In this document: one piece after another, positions 16,165 to 24,231 of the stretch
Layout of the letters: each line of letters begins with the position of its first letter
Position numbering within the stretch: the first letter of the stretch is position 1
NCBI RefSeq assembly: GCF_000474275.2
Contig: NZ_ATAE01000005.1
Coordinates: 124,001-188,000 of the forward strand
From: Alkalihalophilus marmarensis DSM 21297
GTDB taxonomy: Bacteria; Bacillota; Bacilli; Bacillales; Bacillaceae_D
DNA: 64,000 bases
Reading direction: 5' to 3'
Position numbers and translations under genes: made by a program
Notes under the pieces: generated by a model
The model's input: the letters and a program-made list of their open reading frames with translations, nothing else
The model's database searches: none
Told to the model about the DNA's origin: nothing

Positions 16165-17808
16165 ATGGATAAACGTTGGCTTGCTTTATATGAGAATAAT
16201 TTAGAGGCGAAATCTACCATTGAGAAAAGAACCTTAACTGACTTATTAAACGATACAACTAAAAAACATGGAACGAATACGGCCATTACCTTTTACGGGC
16301 AAACGTGGTCGTATCAGGAGCTACAAAAATATAGTGAAGCATTAGCAGGTGCGCTGCATCAAGATCAGTTTGATAAAGGGGATCGTCTAGCGATCATGCT
16401 GCCAAACTGTCCACATTATCTATTCTCATTATTTGGTACATTTCGCGCAGGCGGCGTGGTTGTCCAAGTAAACCCAATGTATGTTGCCAGGGAGCTTGAG
16501 TATATTTTAAATGACTCTGAAGCAACCCATATTGTGATTCTCTCAGATTTATATCCTCTTTTTAAATCTGTACGCAATAAAGTACTAACTAAAAAAGCAG
16601 TTGTTGTTGCTCTTAAGCCGGATGCAGAGGTGGAGCTTGAGGGTGATGATATCATGTTTGATTCTTATTTGAAAGGGGCATCTGCACCGGCGCCACAACA
16701 CTCTCTTGATCCTGAAGTGGACCTTGCTGTGTTGCAATATACAGGGGGAACGACTGGCGTATCAAAAGGGGTTATGCTCACTCATATGAACCTCATCTCT
16801 AATACAGAGCAAACCTATGACTTTATGTTTAGCGGGGATGTTAGCCCTCCTCATAATGCAAAAGTGGTTAATGTTCTGCCATTATTTCATATCTTCAGCT
16901 TGACCTGCTGTAACTTTGTCACGATCCGTCATGGCGGAAATCAGATACTCATTCCACGTTTTGACATGCCTGAAGTACTAGAGACGATTAAACGAGAAAA
17001 GCCGTTTCAATTTGGGGGCGTGCCAACGATGTATGTCGGCTTTAATCAAGTTGGGAAGTATAAAGAGTTTGGTTTAGATCTAGTTGAAAGCTATGTCAGC
17101 GGGGGCTCGTCCTTACCAGTAGAAGCACTTGAAGCTTTTGAAGAAGGAACAGGAAGAAAGCTTTGTGAAGGGTACGGGCTCAGTGAAGCAGCACCGGTTA
17201 CTCACTTTAATCCTTCGTTTCAAGAAAGAAAAGCAGGTAGTGTCGGCATACCTCTTCCGAACACAGATGCGAAAGTGGTTGCTGAAACGGATGCAGGATG
17301 GGAAGAAGTTGGCGTTGGTGAAGTGGGAGAAATGATTATCAAAGGGCCGCAAGTGATGAAGGGGTACTGGAGAAAGCCTGAAGAAACGAAGAAAACGCTG
17401 CGAGATGGCTGGCTCTTCACTGGTGATTTAGCAAAAATGGATGAAGAAGGATATTTCAGCATAGTCGACCGTAAGAAAGATATGATCCTAGCAAGCGGCT
17501 ATAATGTCTACCCGCGTGAAATTGAAGAAGTCCTCTATGGGCATTCCGGAGTTCAAGAAGTCATTGTACTAGGTCTGCCGGACCCTTACAGAGGAGAAAC
17601 AGTGAAAGCCTATATCACTCCTAAGCCTGTTAGTACTCTAACAAGCCAGGAGATCATTGAGTTCTGCAGAAAACACATGGCAGCATATAAAGTACCAACA
17701 GCAGTTGAATTCCGTGATGAACTGCCAAAATCAGCCGTAGGAAAGCTGTTAAAGCGAAAGCTTCGTGATGAAGAGTTAGCAAAAGTAAAAGCGGAACAGT
17801 CGTCTTAA
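16165..17808 (+). CDS. Acyl-CoA synthetase (AMP-forming, fatty-acid ligase type)
   Basis: The 547-residue ANL enzyme has the ATP-binding loop YTGGTTGVSKGVMLTH, the GYGLSEAAP adenine segment, DGWLFTGDLAKMDEEGYFSIVDRKKDMI hinge region and the C-terminal KSAVGKLLKR with the catalytic Lys. It activates a carboxylic acid to its CoA thioester. Chain length cannot be told; the island (LivK-type importer, kinase) hints at a short, branched or hydroxylated acid. GGGGAGGA overlaps the end of the upstream gene, so both are cotranscribed. Confidence 0.9.
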   Translation: MDKRWLALYENNLEAKSTIEKRTLTDLLNDTTKKHGTNTAITFYGQTWSYQELQKYSEALAGALHQDQFDKGDRLAIMLPNCPHYLFSLFGTFRAGGVVVQVNPMYVARELEYILNDSEATHIVILSDLYPLFKSVRNKVLTKKAVVVALKPDAEVELEGDDIMFDSYLKGASAPAPQHSLDPEVDLAVLQYTGGTTGVSKGVMLTHMNLISNTEQTYDFMFSGDVSPPHNAKVVNVLPLFHIFSLTCCNFVTIRHGGNQILIPRFDMPEVLETIKREKPFQFGGVPTMYVGFNQVGKYKEFGLDLVESYVSGGSSLPVEALEAFEEGTGRKLCEGYGLSEAAPVTHFNPSFQERKAGSVGIPLPNTDAKVVAETDAGWEEVGVGEVGEMIIKGPQVMKGYWRKPEETKKTLRDGWLFTGDLAKMDEEGYFSIVDRKKDMILASGYNVYPREIEEVLYGHSGVQEVIVLGLPDPYRGETVKAYITPKPVSTLTSQEIIEFCRKHMAAYKVPTAVEFRDELPKSAVGKLLKRKLRDEELAKVKAEQSS

Positions 17809-17863
17809 AACGAAGGTTGAGGCTGGGACTTAAGGGAATCTGAATGCGAATGCGGCCTATGTA

Positions 17864-17986
17864 TCATCCGCTCTTGAAATATACTTCGCTTTCCGTGTGG
17901 AGCTGGTGAGCTTCCTTGGGCTTTTGCCCTGTGGGATCTCACCCCTGCTCTAGTACACACAGGAGTCTACGCATATTTCATCCGCT
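17864..17986. repeat. Dispersed palindromic repeat, type A, flanked by a 9-bp direct repeat
   Basis: The sequence folds on itself: GAAATATAC (17876) with GCATATTTC (17971), GGTGAG (17905) with CTCACC (17938), and GGGC-TTTT-GCCC at the centre (17918-17929). TCATCCGCT stands at both edges (17864-17872 and 17978-17986). It resembles the intergenic repeats with CTTCGCTTTCC and ACAGGAGTCT known from many Bacillaceae. It holds no convincing gene. Confidence 0.6.
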
Positions 17987-18133
17987 AGGTTATTACGTTT
18001 TGTAATTATTAAGTGGCGATTTAGTTATGGTTCAGTTCAGACTTTTAAAAATGCAGACATCCTTAGGTTCAACCGCTGAGGTCACTGAACTCTTCTTATA
18101 AAAATGGGAGTAACTTAACAACATTCTCCCTCC

Positions 18134-18260
18134 GTTGATTGGAGCGGAAGGTGCGGGACTCCTGCGGGATGTGCGTGGCCAGGGGAGACCCCACAGGAGC
18201 GTGCGACGAGGAGGCTCCCGGACCGCCCGCGGAAAGCGAGTGCCTGAAGCGGAAATCAAC
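18134..18260. repeat. Dispersed GC-rich repeat, type B
   Basis: A GC-rich block in an AT-rich gap. GTTGATT (18134-18140) and AATCAAC (18254-18260) form terminal inverted repeats; inside are GGAGCGGAAGGTGC, GGACTCCTGCGGG, GACCCCACAGGAGCG and GGAAAGCGAG. This is the familiar Bacillaceae intergenic repeat of this composition. Short reading frames across it are not taken as genes. The remainder of the gap 17809-18414 shows no gene. Confidence 0.65.
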
Positions 18261-18414
18261 AACCACTATAAGGAGGGTTATTTTAGGTTACTTATGCCTG
18301 CTAGGAGGTCTACGTATAGCTCATACGTTAGATTAGTGTGTTGTTCGCATCATGAAGCACACACGTTAATTGTGTCCTAGTCTCATCCAAATTAAAAATG
18401 AAGGTGTGAAGTAT

Positions 18415-19188
18415 ATGAATGCATTATCTCTATTTGATTTGAAAGGAAAAACAGCGATTGTTACAGGCGGTGGTCGCGGCCTAGGTAAACAAATGGCCCA
18501 TGCATTTGCTGATGCAGGAGCAAACCTTGTCTTATGTTCAAGGAAAGTAGAGGCATGCAATGAAGTGGCAGAAGAATTAAAAGCTAAAGGTGTTAATGCC
18601 ATTGCCGCTGCATGTGATGTAACAAATAAAGAAGACGTCGACCGAGTAATTAAGCAGACAGTTAATACATTCGGCTCGATCGATATTCTTGTGAATAACA
18701 GCGGGGCAACATGGGGAGCCCCAGCAGATGAAATGCCTCTTGAAGCGTGGAATAAAGTAATGAATGTGAATGTCACAGGCTCATTTTTAATGGCTCAAGC
18801 TGCAGGCAAAGTGATGATTAAACAACAATCAGGCAAAATCATAAATATTGCCTCTGTAGCGGGTCTAGGTGGAGCTGATCCTCGTTTTATGGATACAATA
18901 GGCTATAACACGAGTAAAGGAGCCGTTATCACCTTTACGAAGGATCTTGCAACAAAGTGGGGGCAATACGGCATTAATGTAAATGCTATAGCACCTGGTT
19001 TTTTCCCTACAAAAATGTCTAAAGGGCTCTTAGCTAAAGGGGAATCCTTTGTTATTGACCGGACTCCGCTAAAGCGTCTAGGCGGTGAGCAGGATCTGCA
19101 AGGAGTTGCGCTATTTTTAGCTACAGCGGCTTCAAACTTTGTCACTGGTGAAGTGATCGTAGTGGATGGCGGGATGCACGCGATGTAA
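18415..19188 (+). CDS. Short-chain dehydrogenase/reductase, SDR 1
   Basis: The 257-residue classical SDR has the NAD(P)-binding TGGGRGLG, the NNSGA strand (NNAG variant), active-site Ser in NIASVAG and YNTSK (Tyr-x3-Lys). The Ser-Tyr-Lys set is complete. It may oxidise or reduce a 3- or 4-hydroxy/oxoacyl-CoA, as LvaD does in levulinate catabolism. ATG 18415 follows AAGGTGTG; the long upstream extension from a GTG lacks a ribosome site. It is separated by a repeat-bearing gap from the ligase gene and directly followed by a second SDR. Confidence 0.85.
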   Translation: MNALSLFDLKGKTAIVTGGGRGLGKQMAHAFADAGANLVLCSRKVEACNEVAEELKAKGVNAIAAACDVTNKEDVDRVIKQTVNTFGSIDILVNNSGATWGAPADEMPLEAWNKVMNVNVTGSFLMAQAAGKVMIKQQSGKIINIASVAGLGGADPRFMDTIGYNTSKGAVITFTKDLATKWGQYGINVNAIAPGFFPTKMSKGLLAKGESFVIDRTPLKRLGGEQDLQGVALFLATAASNFVTGEVIVVDGGMHAM

Positions 19189-19201
19189 GGAGGTGAAGAG
19201 G

Positions 19202-19942
19202 ATGAACAAAGCAGCTTTAGTAACCGGTGGCACAGGAGGAATTGGGCAAGCAACAGCTCATTGCTTTCTTAACCAAGGAATGTCTGTGGTGATCGTTGAT
19301 ATCGATGAGAATAAAGGAAAGGCAGCTTGTGAGGAACTAAGCGGCAGCGGGGGAGATGTTACATTTGTTCGTTGTGACGTTTCAAATGAAGAGGAAGTAA
19401 AGAATGCATGTCAAATAGCAGCCGAAACATATGGTCAAATAGATATTTTAGTAAACAATGCCGGCATTGGCAATCACGAAACAACTTTAACGGAGATGTC
19501 ACTTTTTGAATGGCAGAAAGTGATTGATGTGAACTTGACAGGTGTGTTTCTCGGGATGAAGCACGCAATTCCATTTATGAAGAAAAACGGCGGGGCAATT
19601 GTAAATGTTTCTAGTCTGTTAGGTTTTAAAGGGAAGAAATTTGTCGCCCCATATAATGCGTCTAAAGCTGGTGTCATTACGTTGACGAAGAATGCTGCTC
19701 TTGAATATGGAAGAGACCGTATTCGTGTAAATGCTGTTGCTCCTGGTGTGATTGACACATCTATTGTAGATGGATGGAGGACTCACGAAGATAAATGGAA
19801 AATCATTAGCACAGCAAATGCATTAAAACGTGTAGGGGAAGCACGAGAGGTTGCCCAAGCAATTGAGTTTTTAGCTTCTGATAAAGCCTCATATATTACG
19901 GGTACAACGTTAATGGTGGATGGCGGAGGACTGACGTATTAA
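19202..19942 (+). CDS. Short-chain dehydrogenase/reductase, SDR 2
   Basis: The 246-residue classical SDR has TGGTGGIG for the cofactor, NNAG, Ser in NVSSLLG and YNASK as the catalytic Tyr/Lys. Its length and motifs suit the FabG/3-hydroxyacyl-CoA dehydrogenase branch, but the substrate is open. AAGGAGGTG, which begins in the stop codon of SDR 1, decides the ATG at 19202. Cotranscription with SDR 1 is therefore near certain. No terminator was seen before the TetR gene. Confidence 0.85.
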   Translation: MNKAALVTGGTGGIGQATAHCFLNQGMSVVIVDIDENKGKAACEELSGSGGDVTFVRCDVSNEEEVKNACQIAAETYGQIDILVNNAGIGNHETTLTEMSLFEWQKVIDVNLTGVFLGMKHAIPFMKKNGGAIVNVSSLLGFKGKKFVAPYNASKAGVITLTKNAALEYGRDRIRVNAVAPGVIDTSIVDGWRTHEDKWKIISTANALKRVGEAREVAQAIEFLASDKASYITGTTLMVDGGGLTY

Positions 19943-20041
19943 TCTACACTGCTTAAGCCTTAGATATACTGACTAAACATGGCCGGTCACTGCTAATTTC
20001 GGAGCGAAATGATGCAAAGATTTGGTCTGGATTGTGGTATA

Positions 20042-20059
20042 CTAAACGGATCAGTTTAG
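20042..20059 (+). promoter_or_regulatory. Palindrome before the TetR gene, possible autoregulatory operator
   Basis: CTAAACGGATCAGTTTAG is an 18-bp dyad with one mismatched pair. It lies 22 bases before the TetR gene. Its sequence differs from the 8-2-8 sites at 14877, 20679 and 28673, although all share a CTAA/TTAG-like core. Confidence 0.5.
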
Positions 20060-20081
20060 ATAGATAGTGAGGCGTTTATGA

Positions 20082-20645
20082 ATGAAAGAAAAAATAATTG
20101 AAGTTAGTATTGATTTGTTTGGCAAACATGGTTTTACAGAAACCTCAATCCAGGATATTGTAGATGGTCTTGGTGTAACGAAAGGAACATTCTATTATTA
20201 TTTTAAGAGCAAAGAAGAACTGTTAATGGAAATTCATTTGCGCTATATAGAAGATCTATTAATGAGTCAGCGTGAGATTATTGAAAAAACAAAAACCGCT
20301 GAGGCAAGATTATTCGATATGGTCTATATGCTAATGAAACACATCGAGGGACAGGGACAAAGTGCGCGAGTATTCTTCAGGGAGATGCAGCACTTAAATG
20401 AAGAACATTTAAAAGACATCTTCAAAAAACGTGATGCATTCAGATTGAATATGAATCAAGTTATTGCAGATGGAGTAGGGTCAGGAGAATTCCGAGAAGA
20501 CCTTGATGTCAATATTGTCACACTGGCTATCTTAGGTGCGGTCAACTGGAGTTATCATTGGTTTGACCCTAAAGGAGCTCTTGATGAGAAAGCTGTTTCT
20601 ACCATCTATATTGACTTCATGTTAAATGGCTTGAAAAAGGCGTAA
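20082..20645 (+). CDS. TetR/AcrR family regulator (FadR-like)
   Basis: The 187-residue protein has an N-terminal TetR helix-turn-helix (residues 1-48: IIEVSIDLFGKHGFTETSIQDIVDGLGVTKGTFYYYFKSKEELL) and an all-helical ligand domain with a conserved C-terminal DFMLNGLKK. TetR regulators of this type in Bacillaceae (FadR of B. subtilis is one) are relieved by acyl-CoAs. The central place in the island and the repeated palindromes suggest it controls the whole set, including the importer. ATG 20082 follows GTGAGGCG; an ATG at 20078 is out of frame. Confidence 0.88.
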   Translation: MKEKIIEVSIDLFGKHGFTETSIQDIVDGLGVTKGTFYYYFKSKEELLMEIHLRYIEDLLMSQREIIEKTKTAEARLFDMVYMLMKHIEGQGQSARVFFREMQHLNEEHLKDIFKKRDAFRLNMNQVIADGVGSGEFREDLDVNIVTLAILGAVNWSYHWFDPKGALDEKAVSTIYIDFMLNGLKKA

Positions 20646-20646
20646 T

Positions 20647-20667
20647 AGTCCTGTATTAGGACTTTTT
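20647..20667 (+). terminator. short terminator after the TetR gene
   Basis: AGTCCT pairs with AGGACT across GTATT, followed by four T. Confidence 0.6.
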
Positions 20668-20678
20668 ACGAATGTAAC

Positions 20679-20696
20679 ATACTAACTGGTTAGTAT
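20679..20696 (+). promoter_or_regulatory. TetR operator, best 8-2-8 palindrome
   Basis: ATACTAAC-TG-GTTAGTAT has perfect 8-bp arms and lies 18 bases before the 3-hydroxyacyl-CoA dehydrogenase gene. Related sites stand at 14877 and 28673. Confidence 0.75.
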
Positions 20697-20714
20697 TAAT
20701 AGGGGGAGTATTAC

Positions 20715-21599
20715 ATGAACAATTATCAAATTGAACGAATAGCAGTGATTGGAGCAGGTTCGATGGGACATCAAATTGCCATGTTATCCGCTTTAGGAGG
20801 ATATGAGACTTATTTGCAGGATATCGAGCAGTCTTCGTTAGACAAAGCAAAGGAAAGTCTAGAGTTTCAAATGAGTAAATGGGTAACCAAAGGTAAGATT
20901 GACGAAGCATCGCTTCAAAAGGCTTTTAATCGGCTTCATTTCACAACAGATTTAAATGCAGCTGTTCGTGAGGCAGACTTTGTGATAGAGGCTGTCGTAG
21001 AAAAACTTGATGTGAAAAAAGAGCTCTTTTCAAAGCTAGATGAACTAACACCGCAGCATACCATTTTAGCAACGAACTCTTCAACCATTGTTAATTCGAA
21101 AATTGCTGAAGCTACCTCACGTCCAGAAAAAGTATGTAATATGCACTTTTTCTTTCCGCCTCTAGTGATGGACTGTGTTGAGGTAGTGAAAAGTGATCTA
21201 ACGTCCGATGAGACAGCTCAGGCTGCGATGGCAGTAAGTGAAAAAATGAACCGCACGGCTGTCCTCCTTCATAAAGAAATCTCAGGTTTTATTGCAAATC
21301 GGATTCTCGGTGCATTAACAAAGGAAGCTGTGGCGTTATATGAAGAAGGATATGCAAGCTTTGAAGATATTGATCTTATTTGCAAGAAAGCATTGAATCA
21401 TCCAATAGGACCTTTTGCTCTAATGGACTTATCAGGTATTGATGTAGCGTATTTTGTGAATCAGCAGCGTTATGCCGAAACGAACGACCCTGAAGATTTA
21501 CCGGCAAAATGTATTGAAGAAAAAGTAAAAGCAGGCGAATTAGGAAGAAAGACAGGTAAAGGCTGGTATGACTACTCTAAAAAAGAGGTGAAGAGTTAA
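20715..21599 (+). CDS. 3-hydroxyacyl-CoA dehydrogenase (HBD/PaaH type)
   Basis: The 294-residue protein has the NAD fold (IAVIGAGSMGHQIA at the start), the NSST segment and H-containing NMHFFFPPLVMDCVEVV, then the C-terminal helical domain with EISGFIANRILGAL and NHPIGPFALMDLSGID. This is the monofunctional 3-hydroxybutyryl-CoA dehydrogenase layout; it makes the 3-oxoacyl-CoA in beta-oxidation. The stop overlaps the start of the following hydratase gene by one base (TAATG). Confidence 0.9.
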   Translation: MNNYQIERIAVIGAGSMGHQIAMLSALGGYETYLQDIEQSSLDKAKESLEFQMSKWVTKGKIDEASLQKAFNRLHFTTDLNAAVREADFVIEAVVEKLDVKKELFSKLDELTPQHTILATNSSTIVNSKIAEATSRPEKVCNMHFFFPPLVMDCVEVVKSDLTSDETAQAAMAVSEKMNRTAVLLHKEISGFIANRILGALTKEAVALYEEGYASFEDIDLICKKALNHPIGPFALMDLSGIDVAYFVNQQRYAETNDPEDLPAKCIEEKVKAGELGRKTGKGWYDYSKKEVKS

Positions 21600-22378
21600 T
21601 GGGAGCTAAAGTGAGCGTAGAAAAAGAAAAAGGATTGGCTATCGTTACAATTAATAATCCACCTCTTAATGTGATGGATAAAGATGTGATTGCTAGTTTA
21701 AGAGATACGTTTCAACAGCTATCGGAAGATCCTGAAACAGTCGTTGTTATTTTAACTGGTGCAGGTGATAAAGCCTTTATGGCAGGGGCAGACATTAAAG
21801 AATTCCCTCAATTAATGGATCACCCGAACATGAAAGAACCGGTAATGGAAACACATGCAGTGCTAAATCAAATTGACTTTTTTGAAAAGCCGACAATTGC
21901 GGTTTTAAATGGTCTCACGTTTGGCGGCGGTTGTGAGCTTGCATTAACCTTTGATATTCGTATTGCAGAAGAGCATACACAAATCGGGCTGCCAGAAATT
22001 AAGTTAGGATTATTCCCGGGTGGAGGCGGAACACAGCGTTTGCCGCGCTTAATTGGAGAAGCGAAGGCGAAGGAATTAATGTATACAGGGGAACCAATTG
22101 ATGCAAAGACGGCGCAGCAGATCGGGCTGGTGAACCATGTCACACAAAGCGGGGCAGGCTTAGAAAAAGCGGTCCAGATTGCTAAGCAAATTAGACGTCA
22201 TTCTCTTCCGGCACTCTCATGTATTAAACGTGCGGTAGACGAAGGGATGGATATGAGCTTCCCGCAAGCGATCGAACATGAGGCCGACCTTTTTACGGAA
22301 GTTTTTCAAACGGAAGATATTAGAGAAGGAGTTAGTGCCTTTATTGAAAAGAGAAAACCTGAATTCAAGCATCGTTAA
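21599..22378 (+). CDS. Enoyl-CoA hydratase
   Basis: The 259-residue crotonase-fold enzyme has the oxyanion-hole AGADIKEF and GGGCELAL, and the second Glu in LPEIKLGLFPGGGGTQRL. Both catalytic Glu residues are present, so this is a true hydratase candidate, converting trans-2-enoyl-CoA to 3-hydroxyacyl-CoA. It is translationally coupled to the dehydrogenase before it and followed after 12 bases by the APH-fold kinase gene. Confidence 0.9.
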   Translation: MGAKVSVEKEKGLAIVTINNPPLNVMDKDVIASLRDTFQQLSEDPETVVVILTGAGDKAFMAGADIKEFPQLMDHPNMKEPVMETHAVLNQIDFFEKPTIAVLNGLTFGGGCELALTFDIRIAEEHTQIGLPEIKLGLFPGGGGTQRLPRLIGEAKAKELMYTGEPIDAKTAQQIGLVNHVTQSGAGLEKAVQIAKQIRRHSLPALSCIKRAVDEGMDMSFPQAIEHEADLFTEVFQTEDIREGVSAFIEKRKPEFKHR

Positions 22379-22390
22379 GGGGGGAGTGAG

Positions 22391-23446
22391 ATGGAACAAA
22401 CGAAAGTGCCTAGGGCCGGGGAGGAGCTGAATTCAAGCTCCCTCTTGGCTTATCTTAAAAAGGAAGTGAAAGATCTGCCTGAAGGGGATCTCGTCATTAC
22501 TCAATTTCAAGCAGGTCATTCAAACCTCACATACTTACTTCAAATAGGGGATTATGAAGCAGTACTTAGAAGACCGCCGATGGGGCCGGTTGCCAAGCGT
22601 GCTCATGATATGGCACGTGAATCAACGGTTATGGCAGCACTTGCTCCACATTTGTCAATCATACCAAAACCTCTACATTTTTGTTCAGACCCATCAATTA
22701 TTGGTGCCCCGTTCTTTCTGATGGAACGAAAACAGGGCATTGTTCTTGATACAGAGTTTCCTAGTGATCTAGAACCTACAAAAGAATTAGCCCATACCAT
22801 CTCTACTCAAATGGTCGATCGGCTTGTAGACCTGCATGCTATAGATTACAAGAATACCAAGCTTGTAGATTTTACTAGACCTGAGGGTTTTTTAGAAAGA
22901 CAGGTTCATGGCTGGATTAAACGCTATCACCAAGCTAAAACCGATGATCATAAAGGGTTAGAAGAATTAACAGCTTATCTAGCGGACAGCATTCCAGCTT
23001 CAAAAGATACGACAGTCATCCATTACGATTATAAGCTTAACAATGCAATGTTCTCAAAAGATGGTCAAATGGTTGGATTGTTTGATTGGGAAATGACGAC
23101 CGTCGGTGATCCGCTTTGTGATGTGGGTGTCGCATTGAGTTACTGGACCCGTCCCGATGACCCTGAACTTTTAAAACAAGGCTTCGGTAAACCTCCTGTT
23201 ACAGTAAATGAAGGATTTTTAACGAGGCGGGACTGGGTTAGCGAGTATGCAAAAAAGAGCGGGAGAGAAGTGGAGCATATTGAATATTACTTAACATTTG
23301 CTTACTTTAAATTGGCTGTAATTGCCCAGCAGATTTACTATCGTTATCACAAAGGACAAACGAATGACAAGCGCTTCCAACACTTTAATCATACGGTGCA
23401 AGCTCTCATTCTTCATGGAAGGCAAACGGCTAGTACTAAATTGTAA
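22391..23446 (+). CDS. APH-fold phosphotransferase (ACAD10/11 kinase-domain type)
   Basis: The 351-residue kinase has the aminoglycoside phosphotransferase fold: a nucleotide lobe (FQAGHSNLTYLLQIGDYEAVLRRPP), the catalytic loop IHYDYKLNNAMF (HxDxxxxN type) and the metal-binding GLFDWEMTTVGDPLCD. It matches the N-terminal domain of human ACAD10/11 and LvaA, which phosphorylate the 4-hydroxyl of hydroxyacyl-CoAs. An antibiotic-resistance role is unlikely in this context. GGGGGGAG precedes the ATG. Confidence 0.87.
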   Translation: MEQTKVPRAGEELNSSSLLAYLKKEVKDLPEGDLVITQFQAGHSNLTYLLQIGDYEAVLRRPPMGPVAKRAHDMARESTVMAALAPHLSIIPKPLHFCSDPSIIGAPFFLMERKQGIVLDTEFPSDLEPTKELAHTISTQMVDRLVDLHAIDYKNTKLVDFTRPEGFLERQVHGWIKRYHQAKTDDHKGLEELTAYLADSIPASKDTTVIHYDYKLNNAMFSKDGQMVGLFDWEMTTVGDPLCDVGVALSYWTRPDDPELLKQGFGKPPVTVNEGFLTRRDWVSEYAKKSGREVEHIEYYLTFAYFKLAVIAQQIYYRYHKGQTNDKRFQHFNHTVQALILHGRQTASTKL

Positions 23447-23475
23447 TCGGGTGGAAAGAGAAGGAGTGTTGATGG

Positions 23476-24231
23476 TTGACACATATACATGTGCTTCTAA
23501 AGAAAGAAGAGATTGAACCAGATAAATTAAAAGGAGAGGCAGTCATCGTTTTAGATGTTCTGCTGGCTACTTCTACAATTGCTTTAGCTTTATCTTACGG
23601 GGCCAAAGCTGTCATTCCGGTTTTAAGTGATATAGACGCTCATAGACTCTCAGCTCAGTATCACCCAGATGAATTTGTGCTGGTCGGTGAGAAAGAAGGA
23701 AGGGTAATTGACGGCTTTCTACCGCCCAATCCATCCCTATTAAAAAGTTATGTAAAAGATAAAGTAGTCATCTTAGCGACGACCAATGGGACGGTTGCAT
23801 TGAACAGGTCTGTTGGAGCAGAAGTCATTTACCCGGCTTGCTTACGGAACGGCGAAGCGGTTACGAGAGACGTTGCTTCACACCTTAAGCCCGGGCAAAA
23901 AATCATCATTGTTTGCTCTGGTTCTTCTAATCAATTTTGTCTTGAGGATTTTTACGGTGCAGGTTACCTCGTTTCTTGTTTAAGAGATCAACTAGAGGGT
24001 CCATTCACTATAAATGATGCTGGCCTTGCAGCAGAAGTTTTATTCCATAGTAATGCTGGTGCCTATGACCTTCTCATCCAATCAGCAGTCGGTGAATTTA
24101 TTTTAAGTCACGGATTTGAAGAAGATGTGAGAGAGGTTGTGGAACTTGGAGTAGATCATGTTGTGCCTATTTATCAGAATAAACAGATTACTAAGAAGGG
24201 AGCTGTTCGCAGTGGAACAAACAAAGCGTAA
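23476..24231 (+). CDS. ComB-like phosphatase (2-phosphosulfolactate phosphatase family), divergent
   Basis: The 251-residue protein shows the ComB pattern: DVLLATSTIALAL, VGEKEGRVIDGFLPPNP, TTNGTVALNR, GSSNQFCLEDFYGAG and INDAGLAAEVLF. ComB hydrolyses 2-phosphosulfolactate in coenzyme M or sulfolactate synthesis. Two conserved spots differ from the family as I recall it: the Arg of DVLRATST is Leu, and the NSP turn reads NPS. No synthase partner (ComA) is near. The start is TTG 23476, 9 bases after AAGGAG; an in-frame stop at 23470 rules out anything earlier. Its end overlaps the next gene by 20 bases, so it is an operon member. Confidence 0.75.
   Translation: MTHIHVLLKKEEIEPDKLKGEAVIVLDVLLATSTIALALSYGAKAVIPVLSDIDAHRLSAQYHPDEFVLVGEKEGRVIDGFLPPNPSLLKSYVKDKVVILATTNGTVALNRSVGAEVIYPACLRNGEAVTRDVASHLKPGQKIIIVCSGSSNQFCLEDFYGAGYLVSCLRDQLEGPFTINDAGLAAEVLFHSNAGAYDLLIQSAVGEFILSHGFEEDVREVVELGVDHVVPIYQNKQITKKGAVRSGTNKA

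Noticed and set aside
18135-18380. Two plus-strand and one minus-strand short reading frames in the 17.8-18.4 kb gap
   Set aside because: They fall within the GC-rich repeat; composition follows the repeat and no ribosome site or domain is present.
18366-18776. Minus-strand frame of 136 codons over SDR 1
   Set aside because: Antisense shadow of the SDR cofactor-binding region; no start signal.
22391-23446. APH-fold protein as an antibiotic-resistance enzyme
   Set aside because: The context and sequence type match ACAD10/11-like hydroxyacyl kinases, not aminoglycoside phosphotransferases.
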